From the NCBI GenBank assembly GCA_002633005.1, contig NMRA01000250.1, forward strand, positions 2,631 to 29,922: 27,292 nt of DNA. The letters run 5' to 3'. The translations under genes and the position numbers were made by a program. Under the pieces are notes generated by a model. It was not told the origin of the DNA. It worked only from the letters and a program-made list of their open reading frames with translations, and made no database searches. Below, one piece after another: positions 1-8,005 of the stretch; the first letter of the stretch is position 1, and every line of letters starts with the position of its first letter. The DNA is from Phoronis australis (taxonomy: Eukaryota; Phoronida; Phoronidae).

Positions 1-120
1 CTGTACTCGCGTGTCGGTTGCTGTACTCGCGTGTCGGTTGCTGTACTCGCGTGTCGGTTGCTGTACTCGCGTGTCGGTTGCTGTACTCGCGTGTCGGTTG
101 CTGTACTCGCGTGTCGGTTA
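1..120. repeat. 20-bp minisatellite, six units
   Basis: Unit CTGTACTCGCGTGTCGGTTG repeats six times almost perfectly and runs off the left edge. Degenerate AT-shifted units (CTATATTCACATGT) continue to about 240. It lies in the ADAR-like intron before exon a; reading frames across it are repeat artefacts. Confidence 0.97.
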
Positions 121-281
121 CTATATTCACATGTCCTTTACTTTAATGACTTACTATATTCAGACACCCATTACTTTATTCACATATTTTTATTTCTATA
201 TTCACATGCGAATACCCGTTTGTTACTTAATTCACATGTTGTGTTATGTTTGTACAGTTAAATTGACGTGTTGTAATTCAG

Positions 282-426
282 CTTCAGCATCTGTGCGGTC
301 ATCGATGGAAAGAAGTGTCCAGCAAGAGAAGCGAACAATAAGAAAGAGGCGAAGAAACGGGCTGCAAGTGCCGCGTTGGTGGCCATAACTAGCGACACCT
401 TGGAAGAGATGCCAGAGTTTGTTAAA
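282..426 (+). CDS. ADAR-like exon a: C-terminal half of dsRBD 1
   Basis: Follows an acceptor ending TTCAG at 277-281 and ends before the donor GTGAGT at 427. It reads F-S-I-C-A-V-I-D-G-K-K, then NNKKEAKKRAASAAL, the beta-3/alpha-2 half of a dsRBD with the RNA-contacting KKxAK lysines. The first base completes a codon from an upstream exon outside the window (phase 2 intron just before the Phe), the same position that splits dsRBD 2. A second AG at 286-287 would remove two residues in frame; the Phe of the dsRBD consensus favours 282. Confidence 0.85.
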
Positions 427-3400
427 GTGAGTGCTTTCAATCTAGTTAGCCATTGTTTCTCGTGAGACTCCGTCTCGGCTCTGGCAGTGTGTTTCATAAA
501 AAGTGACGTGAGACTTGAATCGGGAATTTGGTCTTACGTGCCATGCCCACTTCGCAATTGCTAAATAAATTTTAATTGTGTAATTATTGGAACATCACAG
601 CCTAGGAATAATTGATGAGAATTATTTTCAGTAACTGTCTGGTATGAGTATACACTCAGAGACTTTGTACTTTGCTTAGTGAGGTTTGAGAATTTCTTAG
701 AAAAAATTAAGTGATGCAGAAGACCAAATTTCTGACTCAAGTTTCAAGTTACTCAGATCCAAGATGTCTGGTTTGTCTCCACACAACTTATGCAGTCAGT
801 ATTACTGGTTAGGTTTCTGTCAAGCATTTAAATATCATTTCTTTCACTGCCACACCAAATTCTGACATTGAGCTAATGATGTCGTCTTCCATTGTCCAAG
901 CCATTGTTGAACAATATGACCTATGTGGTACATTTTTGTTCGTAGGAGGTCCCCAACAACCCCACCCCCACCAAGCCTCGTGACCCTGTCAGTGCTCTGG
1001 AAGAGTACTGTCGACCCCGCAACATGACCATCGACTTCACTTCACCCATAGTGACCGGTCCAGATCACGCACGAAGGCAAGTGTCAACTAGTAAAGTCTG
1101 TCGCAGTCGGCGTTTTCCCTCAGCAATAATCCAAACATGGTGCAAACTGCTCGTTGCATTTTCACATACTAATCTTCTTTCCTTCAAATTCACCATAAAA
1201 ACAGCTTATGGTGTCATTCGTTTTTACAGAAAAGTCAGGGCTTGAAATTTTCGTCTTTTAAGATTTCCTCTTTTTGTTTTTAATTTTCTCTTATTTAATT
1301 TCCAGTTTCCGCTTTTTCATCTCCTTTTGAATCTTTTTGATTTTTTTCATGCAAAAAACGTTTCTTGGAGTTAAATTACATCTCCATCACTTAAACCTGT
1401 TAATTTGTGAAACGATATGTAACCTGGAAATTTTCCTTTTTTTGTCGTTGGTCATTCCAATCCCTGAAAAAAATAAAAAAGTACCACTGCATGCAGTTGT
1501 TTAAATCATCTTGTAAATGACACAAATCTCAGTCCTTTTAAACACGGTTCATGGCTCAGACCTTTTCAAACATGACTCAAGATGTCCAAACATTTGTGTA
1601 TTACTGAAAATTTTACGTAAATGTTGTTGGACACAACGGCGACCTCATGGGGGAAAATTGAAATGTTCTCAATTGAAAACTGTCGGATTTAAACCTGCTT
1701 AGATTGGATTGGCCAGTCATACAACCCAATCTTTGCCACCATTGTCTTTTGGAAAATTCAGAGTGGGTCTCATGAAGTGACAACTTAGTATAAATGTGGA
1801 CACCGACATAGAAATAATCACTACATACGAGTTTCTTCTTTGCATGTGTTGGATTCTCACAGTGACGTCAAACGTGCTTTGAAAGTTGGGTGGCAGAACC
1901 TGACTGTTTGTTGCATTTGTTAATTGATTCCTTTGATCTGAAGTCAGTGATGCCGCATGTTTTAAGAACGAGATTTTCACACGTTACCGTTCAAGGTTTG
2001 TTTCAACTATAGAAAAACAACAATTTCAAATTGTAGCGCCTTGAAAATTTTGAGACATCCAGTTGAGGTAAGAAAATACAGAAAATTTAAATCAAATACT
2101 GGAATTCGCTTACTGGCTAATAGGTGGCGTTTTAACCATCGATGGAACCTTAATCCACGTTGTTTATTGAGAAAGGGGCATTTGATGCGTTCGTGGAGAG
2201 CTTCTTTAACACCCTTTCTGAACCAGTTTTCCTCACAATCGAGTATAGTGACGTCACCATTTAATCTTAAGATCAAGTCTGGATTTGTTTTGATGTAATG
2301 AACGGGATCTTGCACGTTTTGAATGAACGGGATCTTGCAAAGTTTGAATGCATATTAGTTCTAGAAATATTGTTAGTAGTTAAAGCTTTCTAAATTGATT
2401 TTGGTAGCTTCTAATCAGCAACATTGGGCTTAGAGCCTCTTTAACTGCACGTTCTTGCACATTGATCATGCAAGTCTTGTGTCATAACCTCAGTATTGAA
2501 ATCATCACCAACAGAATGCAGTATCCCAACATTGGGTCAAGGACCTAATTTGCTGTATGTACACACATTTAAATCTTGTAAAACCCATGTCCCAGGTTCA
2601 CGCTTGAAGCCATCATCAACGGCAAGCACTACCCCAGCAGGACAGCCAGCTCTATCAACGATTCAAAGAAACAGGCGGCCCGCGTTGCCTTGGAGATGTT
2701 GCTGCATGCAGCTCATGAACTATTGCCAAGTGCCAACAAGACAGCGGTAGGTGATATAGTATGGCATCTTTGTATACAATACCTTCATGACAATATGGCA
2801 AACAATTTATGACAATATGGTAACTTTGTTTTATGACAATATGGTAACTTTGTTTTATGATAGTATGGTAACTTTGTATTTAATAATTTATGACAGTATG
2901 ATAACTTTGTATAGAATTATTTATGTCAGTACAACAACTTGTACACAATTTGTGACAATGATGATGATACTGTGTGTTATAATTGGTGACTGAAACGAAT
3001 CTTCTTTTGTGGTAATATTGTATAATTTGATAACAGTAATGAGTCTTGTGTAGAGACAATGTGTGTAGTAACTGATTACACTATAAATCTTGTGAAACAA
3101 GAGTGGGTGAATTACTTGATGTGAATAAATTATAAATCATAACTTCTGGATGTTAGGGTACTGGAAAGAGAGAGAGTTTTTGGTTTGATCAAGGTGTCGG
3201 TAAGACTGTTTGGGTGGAAGCCAAGAACCCCTCTTTGAATAGACACGCAGGGATCAGACCTAGCTGCCTCATTCTGGGAAAACTATTTTACAGTAAGTTG
3301 CACAAGTTAGCAGTGTTAATTTTTTTGCATCAACACTGTGACTTTCTTGTGCTTTGTTAAAGTGTCGGAAATGATACACATTCAGAAAGAGTCTAGCCTG

Positions 3401-5628
3401 ATCTCGCTACCATCCCTAACCTTGGTACTCTATTACAGCGGGAACAAACCCAGAGAGAGAAACATACAGACATGGCGGATTACATGGAGTCCCTGTCACT
3501 GAAGATATTCAAAGTTTGCCACGAGTCGCTCGCTGAGAACTTCGCTGGTCAAAAGGTTGTGGCTACAATCATAATGAAACGACATCCGAAGGACATTGGC
3601 ACTGTAGTCAGTCTTGGCACTGGTATGTGAAGTCAATGTGCCACATTGGCACTGTAGTCAGTCTTGGCACTGGTATGTGAAGTCAATGTGCCACATTGGC
3701 ACTGTAGTCAGTCTTGGCACTGGTATGTGAAGTCAATGTGCCACATTGGCACTGTAGTCAGTCTTGGCACTGGTATGTGAAGTCAGTGTGCCACAGTCTA
3801 TTCTATGGAGTGCTCACCGCAACCGGGGCTTGGAAATTTCCTCTTTTAAGAGGGTTTCCTCTTTTTTTGGTTTCAAATTCCTCTTTTTTGGTTATGATTT
3901 CCTCTTATTTGATTTCCAGTTGTCTCTTTTTTCATCTCTTTTTTTATCATTTTTTTACTTTATTCATGCAAAAACGTTTCTTGGAGCCTAATTTTACAAC
4001 ACAGAAAATACCTCTATTATATAAGCTTATTTATTTGTAGGATGCATCACCTGAAAAATTTTCCTCTTTTGTGTCATGGATCATTCCGTGCCCTGCTCTA
4101 CATATTTCCATGCCCGCATCATGCAGTGTTATTCCCCAACACCACGTCACAATACTTACTGGACACGGTTCAGTGAATTACAGCTGTTCAGTGAATTACA
4201 GCGGTTCAGTTTCAAAACAAAATTCATTTTAAAAAACATTTGGCAATTTTGAACCTACTTCATATTCACATCGTCGCTATGTGTTGTGTTTCTAACTAAT
4301 TTGATCAAGTAATCACAGAGATAAGGAATTAGTGTGCAAGTTCTACATTAAATCTTGAATCACTTTTCACGAAGCAGACCTCTGGTGACAAAACTGGTTG
4401 TCGCGCAGCTCTGTGGTGTTTAGCCATTTGTCTTACAGAAAATATTTTTTAGGAAATCGCATAATTCTTGGACAGTACTTAGTTGAGAACGGTACAAAAG
4501 TTCACGACTGTCACGCAGAGGTCATAGCCAGAAGAGGTTTCATACGGTGAGTCCCATGCAAACACATGCATAGTAAGAAATCTCAATTATGTGTTTTTTA
4601 TGTTAACAACTAAAGGACACATGTTCAGCTGTACTGAGTTATTATGCTGCTTTGAAAATTTGCCAAATATCTCAAGTATTATGTTGTAGAATAAGTATTA
4701 TGTTGTAGAATAAGTATTATGTCAAAACTTGTGGAATAAGTGGCATGTTGCATTTTAGGTTTTTTCTGATATATAACAAAGTTTGTGTAAAGGAAAGTCT
4801 GCTACTGAACTATACCAATATCTTTGAGTGTTTGTTTGTAATTAGTGTAAAGGAAAGGCTGCTACTGAACTATACCAATATCTTTGAGTGTTCGTTTGTA
4901 ATTAGTGTAAATGAAAGGCTGCTTCTGAACTATACCAATATCTTTGAGTGTTCGTTTGTAATTAGTGTAAATGAAAGGCTGCTACTGAACTATACCAATA
5001 TCTTTGAGTGTTTGTTTATAATTAGTCAGCAATGTATTCATCAAGTCAATGTCTAGAGTTTGTAGCAAGATGGTCACAGGTTTGATTTTCCTCCAGTACG
5101 ACTGAGTGGTAAAACTTCAGTTAATTTTATTTATCAGAGAAAATTTAATTCTGTTCAGCAGGGCTATGGTACTTACTAAACATCTTAAACCCTCAGAAGT
5201 GCCCGCTCCACTCTTCAGGATTGGTTTAGTGATTAGATAGATGAAACGCGAGACTTCCAGCTGTGCTGTCGCGAGATACCATCGATAATAGCATTCCAAG
5301 CAGTAGGCTTTCCTTGTTGGACAAAGATTTACATTTCAAGATAAATTTTATTGTTGAAAGTCTGATATCCTTAATACAAGGGGTTTTTGGTTCTTAATCT
5401 TTGCATTTTTCCACTCAACAATAGAACAGGGATGTCCAAGGCTTGGTCACGTGTTGATTTCCTCTGTTACAGGTTTTTGTACAAACAGATCGTTACGTTC
5501 AAGCAGCGTAAGGAATCCGTATTTCAAATGGGCCCATACAACAAGCTGAGACTCCGGCCAAACATCACGTTTCATCTGTACATAAGCCGGCCACCGTGCG
5601 GCGATGCCTCCATATTTCTCAGTATTGG
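282..5628 (+). CDS. ADAR/ADAD-family RNA adenosine deaminase, partial, six exons
   Basis: Six exons (282-426, 946-1076, 2596-2746, 3439-3622, 4453-4546, 5473-5628) join in one open frame with matching phases, giving 861 nt or about 286 codons. In order they give the C-terminal half of a dsRBD (KKEAKKRAA motif), a complete second dsRBD (GPDHARRF, then DSKKQAAR), and the start of an adenosine deaminase domain with GTGNR, DCHAEVIARRGFIRFLY and HLYISRPPCGDASIF. In the ADAR family the His and Cys of these motifs bind zinc and the Glu shuttles the proton for A-to-I editing of double-stranded RNA. All three are present, unlike vertebrate ADAD1 as I recall it, so an active enzyme is possible. The gene begins left of the window. 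The second half of the deaminase domain (third zinc ligand, WNVxGxQG-type segment) was not found, so the gene is truncated, broken, or has a very long next intron. ADAR versus ADAD cannot be decided. The exon calls are strong; their being one transcript is inferred. Confidence 0.88.
427..945 (+). other. Intron between exons a and b, nothing recognised
   Basis: GTGAGT donor and CGTAG acceptor. The sequence is AT-rich without a recognisable repeat or coding segment. Confidence 0.7.
946..1076 (+). CDS. ADAR-like exon b: N-terminal half of dsRBD 2
   Basis: Starts after CGTAG at 941-945 in phase 0, matching the end of the preceding exon. It reads a short Pro/Thr linker, then PVSALEEYCRPRN and GPDHARR, the alpha-1 to beta-1 half of a dsRBD. 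Its last two bases (AG) join the G at 2596 to make Arg. The donor is GCAAGT at 1077-1082, a non-canonical GC donor with otherwise perfect consensus. The nearest GT downstream (1081-1082) would break the reading frame into exon c. Confidence 0.87.
1236..1466. mobile_element. hAT-like non-autonomous element, copy 1
   Basis: A 231-bp element starting CAGGGCTTGAAATTTTC and ending GGTCATTCCAATCCCTG, so the ends are short inverted repeats of the CAGGG...CCCTG type known from hAT elements. Eight bases on each side (AGAAAAGT and AAAAAAAT) agree at six positions, a possible decayed target duplication. The interior has TTTCCTCTTTTT-rich sequence and TTCATGCAAAAAACGTTTC, shared with a second copy at 3824-4095. 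It lies in an ADAR-like intron. Confidence 0.6.
1467..2006. other. Intron sequence, possible retroelement tail
   Basis: No clear feature. The minus-strand frame at 1717-1980 directly follows the Penelope-like fragment in its transcription direction and could be a 3' remnant of the same element, but I recognise no domain in it. Confidence 0.3.
2007..2315 (-). pseudogene. Penelope-like retroelement fragment (GIY-YIG endonuclease tail)
   Basis: The minus-strand frame reads DVTILDCEENWFRKGVKEAL, then HERIKCPFLN and a GLRF segment. The pattern D-x(4)-D-x-E-x(2)-W-F-x-R-x-V-K-E-A-x(5) followed by P-x-LN-x(3)-G is what I know from the C-terminal end of endonuclease-bearing reverse transcriptases of the Penelope-like type in marine invertebrates. 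No reverse transcriptase domain is present, so this is a 3' remnant. It lies antisense in an ADAR-like intron. Family recognition is from memory of the motif, not a search. Confidence 0.6.
2297..2346. repeat. 25-bp tandem duplication
   Basis: AATGAACGGGATCTTGCA followed by seven further bases (CGTTTTG, then AAGTTTG) occurs twice in direct succession, differing at three bases. Confidence 0.9.
2596..2746 (+). CDS. ADAR-like exon c: C-terminal half of dsRBD 2
   Basis: Starts after TCCCAG (2590-2595) and ends before GTAGGT at 2747. Reads FTLEAIINGKHYPSRTASS, then INDSKKQAARVALEMLL and a short linker. It completes the second dsRBD; the phase 2 entry and phase 0 exit are the same as in exon a, so the two dsRBDs share one exon pattern. 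Confidence 0.88.
2787..2944. repeat. 24-bp intronic minisatellite
   Basis: Units of the type ATGACAATATGGTAACTTTG plus TTTT repeat about five times with growing divergence. The array starts about 40 bp downstream of exon c, inside the intron. Confidence 0.9.
3439..3622 (+). CDS. ADAR-like exon d: start of deaminase domain
   Basis: Starts after TATTACAG (3431-3438) in phase 0 and ends in phase 1 before GTATGT at 3623. Reads a charged linker, then LKIFKVCHESLAENFAGQ, KVVATIIMK and VVSLGTG, the usual opening of an ADAR deaminase domain. Its last 30 nt and its donor are the first unit of a four-copy 50-bp tandem repeat. Splicing at later copies would run into a TGA at 3628-3630. Confidence 0.87.
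3593..3792. repeat. 50-bp tandem repeat spanning a splice donor, four units
   Basis: Units at 3593-3642, 3643-3692, 3693-3742 and 3743-3792; the first three are identical and the fourth differs by one base near its end. Each unit holds the last 30 nt of exon d, the junction GGCACTG|GTATGTG and 20 nt of intron, so four equivalent donors are present (3623, 3673, 3723, 3773). Confidence 0.97.
3824..4095. mobile_element. hAT-like non-autonomous element, copy 2
   Basis: Starts CGGGGCTTGGAAATTTCC and ends GGATCATTCCGTGCCCTG, the same orientation and interior as 1236-1466 (shared TTCATGCAAAAACGTTTCTT). It is about 40 bp longer because of T-rich expansions. It lies in the intron between exons d and e. 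Confidence 0.6.
4163..4211. repeat. Short tandem repeat, 19-bp type
   Basis: GGTTCAGTGAATTACAGC occurs twice in succession (second copy starts TGTTCAG), followed by a third GGTTCAG start. Intronic. Confidence 0.8.
4453..4546 (+). CDS. ADAR-like exon e: HAE catalytic exon
   Basis: Starts after TATTTTTTAG and ends before GTGAGT at 4547. Reads NRIILGQYLVENGTKVHDC, then HAEVIARRGFIR. The zinc-binding His is at 4512-4514 and the proton-shuttle Glu at 4518-4520, both intact. The entry codon (G|GA) and exit codon (CG|G) fit the neighbouring exons exactly. Confidence 0.93.
4674..4730. repeat. 19-bp tandem repeat
   Basis: AAGTATTATGTTGTAGAAT occurs twice and a third, decayed copy follows. It lies in the intron between exons e and f. 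Confidence 0.85.
4785..5026. repeat. 60-bp tandem repeat, four units
   Basis: Four units of 60 bp starting GTGTAAAGGAAAGGCTGCTA, with only a few differences. The length is a multiple of three, so the array leaves a frame open and yields a spurious protein of 20-residue repeats. It is intronic and not a gene. Confidence 0.95.
5473..5628 (+). CDS. ADAR-like exon f: PCGD zinc-ligand exon
   Basis: Starts after TCTGTTACAG. Reads FLYKQIVTFKQRKESVF, then LRLRPNITFHLYISRPPCGD and ASIFLSIG. The Cys of PCGD (5597-5599) is the second zinc ligand of the family. A plausible donor GTCAGT starts at 5629 (phase 2). If it is not used, translation ends at TAG 5645-5647 after six more residues, giving a half deaminase domain. 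No next exon that fits this phase and the family was found. Confidence 0.9.
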
Positions 5629-5687
5629 GTCAGTTCATTATGCATAGGTCCAGTCTGTTGCCTCTTGATTTACAGCATGTTTTAATA

Positions 5688-5866
5688 CACCTTATTCACA
5701 CGGTCGCCATATTATAAAGAGCCTCTTTATAGGTTTTAAAAAGTCATTCTTTGCTTAATCACAGTACAAAACGTGATTTTTTTCTTATATGTATGTCTCA
5801 AATGCATTGTTTTTTAAACCTAAAGAAGAGGCTCTTTTTTAAAGTGGCGACTGCATGAATAAGGTG
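5688..5866. mobile_element. Hairpin MITE with ~55-bp inverted ends
   Basis: The left arm (5688-5742, CACCTTATTCACACGGTCGC onward) and right arm (5811-5866, ending GCGACTGCATGAATAAGGTG) are imperfect inverted repeats, including GTCGCCA, AGAGCCTCTT and AGGTTT in both arms. About 68 bp separates them. TA flanks the ends or nearly so. It begins 60 bp after exon f of the ADAR-like gene. Confidence 0.78.
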
Positions 5867-5870
5867 TGTA

Positions 5871-6004
5871 CACAATTATATTTAAAGGTTCTGTAGAACC
5901 TTATCAAATGTGTGTGTATAAGTTCTACACACAATTATATTTAAAGGTTCTGTAGAACCTTATCAAATGTGTGTGTATAAGTTCTATACACAATTATATT
6001 TAAA
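5871..6004. repeat. 59-bp tandem repeat with internal palindrome
   Basis: Two full units (5871-5929, 5930-5988) starting CACAATTATATTTAAAGG and a partial third. Each full unit contains the palindrome AAGGTTCTGTAGAACCTT. The array starts beside the hairpin MITE. Confidence 0.93.
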
Positions 6005-7598
6005 ACAATAGTGGAACTGATTCTGGTGTGGAAATTAAACATTCATGCTCAATGCAATACTGGAAATTAGCTCAGTTTTTTGTTAAAAAGCCATAGAAGA
6101 GTCCTGGGGAAAAAGTTCACTTTCACAAAATCACGTTCCAGATACAACTCTTCGTTCCATATTACTTTATAGATATTCATCTATGTATTTGTGACATTTA
6201 CAGGATGTTCAGACACTGAAAGAGAGAAATAGACATTAGGTCTGAATGAGGATGCCCACCTTCGTAATCATAAGTATCACTCGTCAAGAAACTGTGGAGA
6301 ATATGCCAATTCAGTCGACATGGAGAGCATGATGTGCTGCTATTGAAAATATTGAGAGTCCCTTTTGATTACATTCACAAAGCCCGTTTTGAATGAGCAG
6401 CAAACAGGGTCATGCTGCACTTGTTTGCGTGACATTCTTGTTACCCCCTCCATTTGTCAGTCTTTGCAGTATTTCACACCTGCTGTGCACCATTGCATAT
6501 TTGACTAGCTTTTGCTCTATGGTGGTATTACTGTGTCATTTTATTTCCACTTGATGAAACAAGTATTTTCAAAATATTGTTTGTCGTCTCTTGGTCAGTT
6601 TCTTTACCAATGTTCTGATGATACGAACGGAATGGAATAAAGATTGTGACAGCAACAAGTGTCATGTATCGAACCAATTTTGCATTGTCGTAGCTATGTT
6701 TGGAAGTTGCCTCACAATGTAATTCTGACCTATAATAGTAGTGACGGCAATTTTTTGACACAACTTTTTGACACTCAAGTTTTGCAAATGACATGTCAAT
6801 GCCAGTTAGCCTTTGGCCCTTCCCCTGGAACAAAGCTGTGTGAATTACAAATATTTGTTGTGTAACATTGTTACAATTTCATTTTTGTTGGTTAATACAT
6901 GTGCTTATGATTATGAGCTGATTCGTGCGGTAATCTATTTAAACAAACATCAATACTAATTCCAACAAAAAATCAGCTGATGCGCCTGTGTAAGTGCAAC
7001 ACGGGAAAATCAGCTGAAGACGTTTCTGGCGTTAATAACTCATAACATGTCTGAATTATCTTGTGAATGTTTTAAATGACATGACAGAGAACAGTATACG
7101 CATTTTATTTTTACAAGCCTTAAAAACTCCAAACAATCGAGCAATTCGACTCATTACTTTACCAAATCTTGAAACGAGGGAACGACCGCTCCGTAAAACC
7201 GGAAGTTTTCTATCCTGCGTGTGCAGCGCCCTCTCATCGTTAGTGCTTATGTTGCGTGGCCCGCGACATGCGCAACGCGCTCTAACGGGAGTTGGCAGTC
7301 CCTATCTATAGTCTATGATGCAACTACACGTATACATTGGCATAGAAAATAGGTAGTCATCATAACTTTTCATAACAACCACCAAATGTGTAACATGACT
7401 TCTGCCCATGAACTACTTTTAGAGACTAGGGAGTATGTTATGTCTGTCAATGAATTTCTGCAATTATGAAGTTAATTAAACATGCTAAAGCCGTCAAAAA
7501 TATTGGTGCCTTCACTTTAGCTTGGTATTCATATTTTCTGAGCCGAAATGGCCACATTAAATTTAATATGTTTAATTTTTTCATTAATACAATTTTAG
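6005..7598. other. Non-coding, nothing recognised
   Basis: No exon with family similarity or matching phase was found, including any continuation of the deaminase domain. A GC-richer stretch at about 7170-7310 ends CCCTATCTATAGTCTATG and may be a dispersed repeat. Confidence 0.4.
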
Positions 7599-8005
7599 GA
7601 ATCAGGAAAGGCTTATGCTGAAGAAGTGGCTTCTGCTGAAGTTGGAGACTTGCCGATTATTAGTAAAGTTTGGGTATGGAAAAGTTCACAACCAGCAAGA
7701 AGGTACCCTTCTGGACAACTAAGTGAGGGGGCTAGAGAGAGGCCGTAAAGTCTACTCCCAGAAGATATGTCAAAGAGAATTTGTAGCTTGAGGAACGAGT
7801 CGGGGGAAAAAGTATTTGCCAAAGATTACTGGCTTATACCACAACAGGTCCAAAGTAATTTGTTGAGATAGGCCACTCTCAGCAAATGTGGGGAAACTGG
7901 GACAGAGGAAGTGGAGTATGCATTGAAAGAGGCAATCTGCGATTGTCAAGGATGTAGCATTGTAAAAATTCAAAGGGAGGAAACAGTACAGTGGCTGGAC
8001 CTGTA
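7599..8005. other. Unrecognised fairly open stretch
   Basis: After TTTTAG at 7593-7598 one plus-strand frame runs through about 400 nt with only two stops before the TAA that ends it (frame opening E-S-G-K-A-Y-A-E-E-V). The minus strand is open across 7770-8129 for 119 codons. I recognise no family in either. It could be a decayed coding segment or chance. Its phase does not fit continuation of exon f in that frame. Confidence 0.25.

Noticed and set aside
11-388. Long plus-strand frame through the 20-bp minisatellite
   Set aside because: It is kept open by the repeat and reads the real dsRBD exon (282-426) in the wrong frame.
4745-5056. Protein of 20-residue repeats
   Set aside because: Produced by an intronic 60-bp tandem repeat whose length is a multiple of three; no splice or family support.
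6205-6233. Exon-like CSDTEREK segment after ACAG, recalling the CSDK motif of ADARs
   Set aside because: The phase does not fit exon f, a stop follows at once, and the surrounding family motifs are absent.
7599-7720. Next ADAR exon with an EGT-L segment
   Set aside because: The phase-compatible frame stops after about 41 codons and shows no convincing family similarity.
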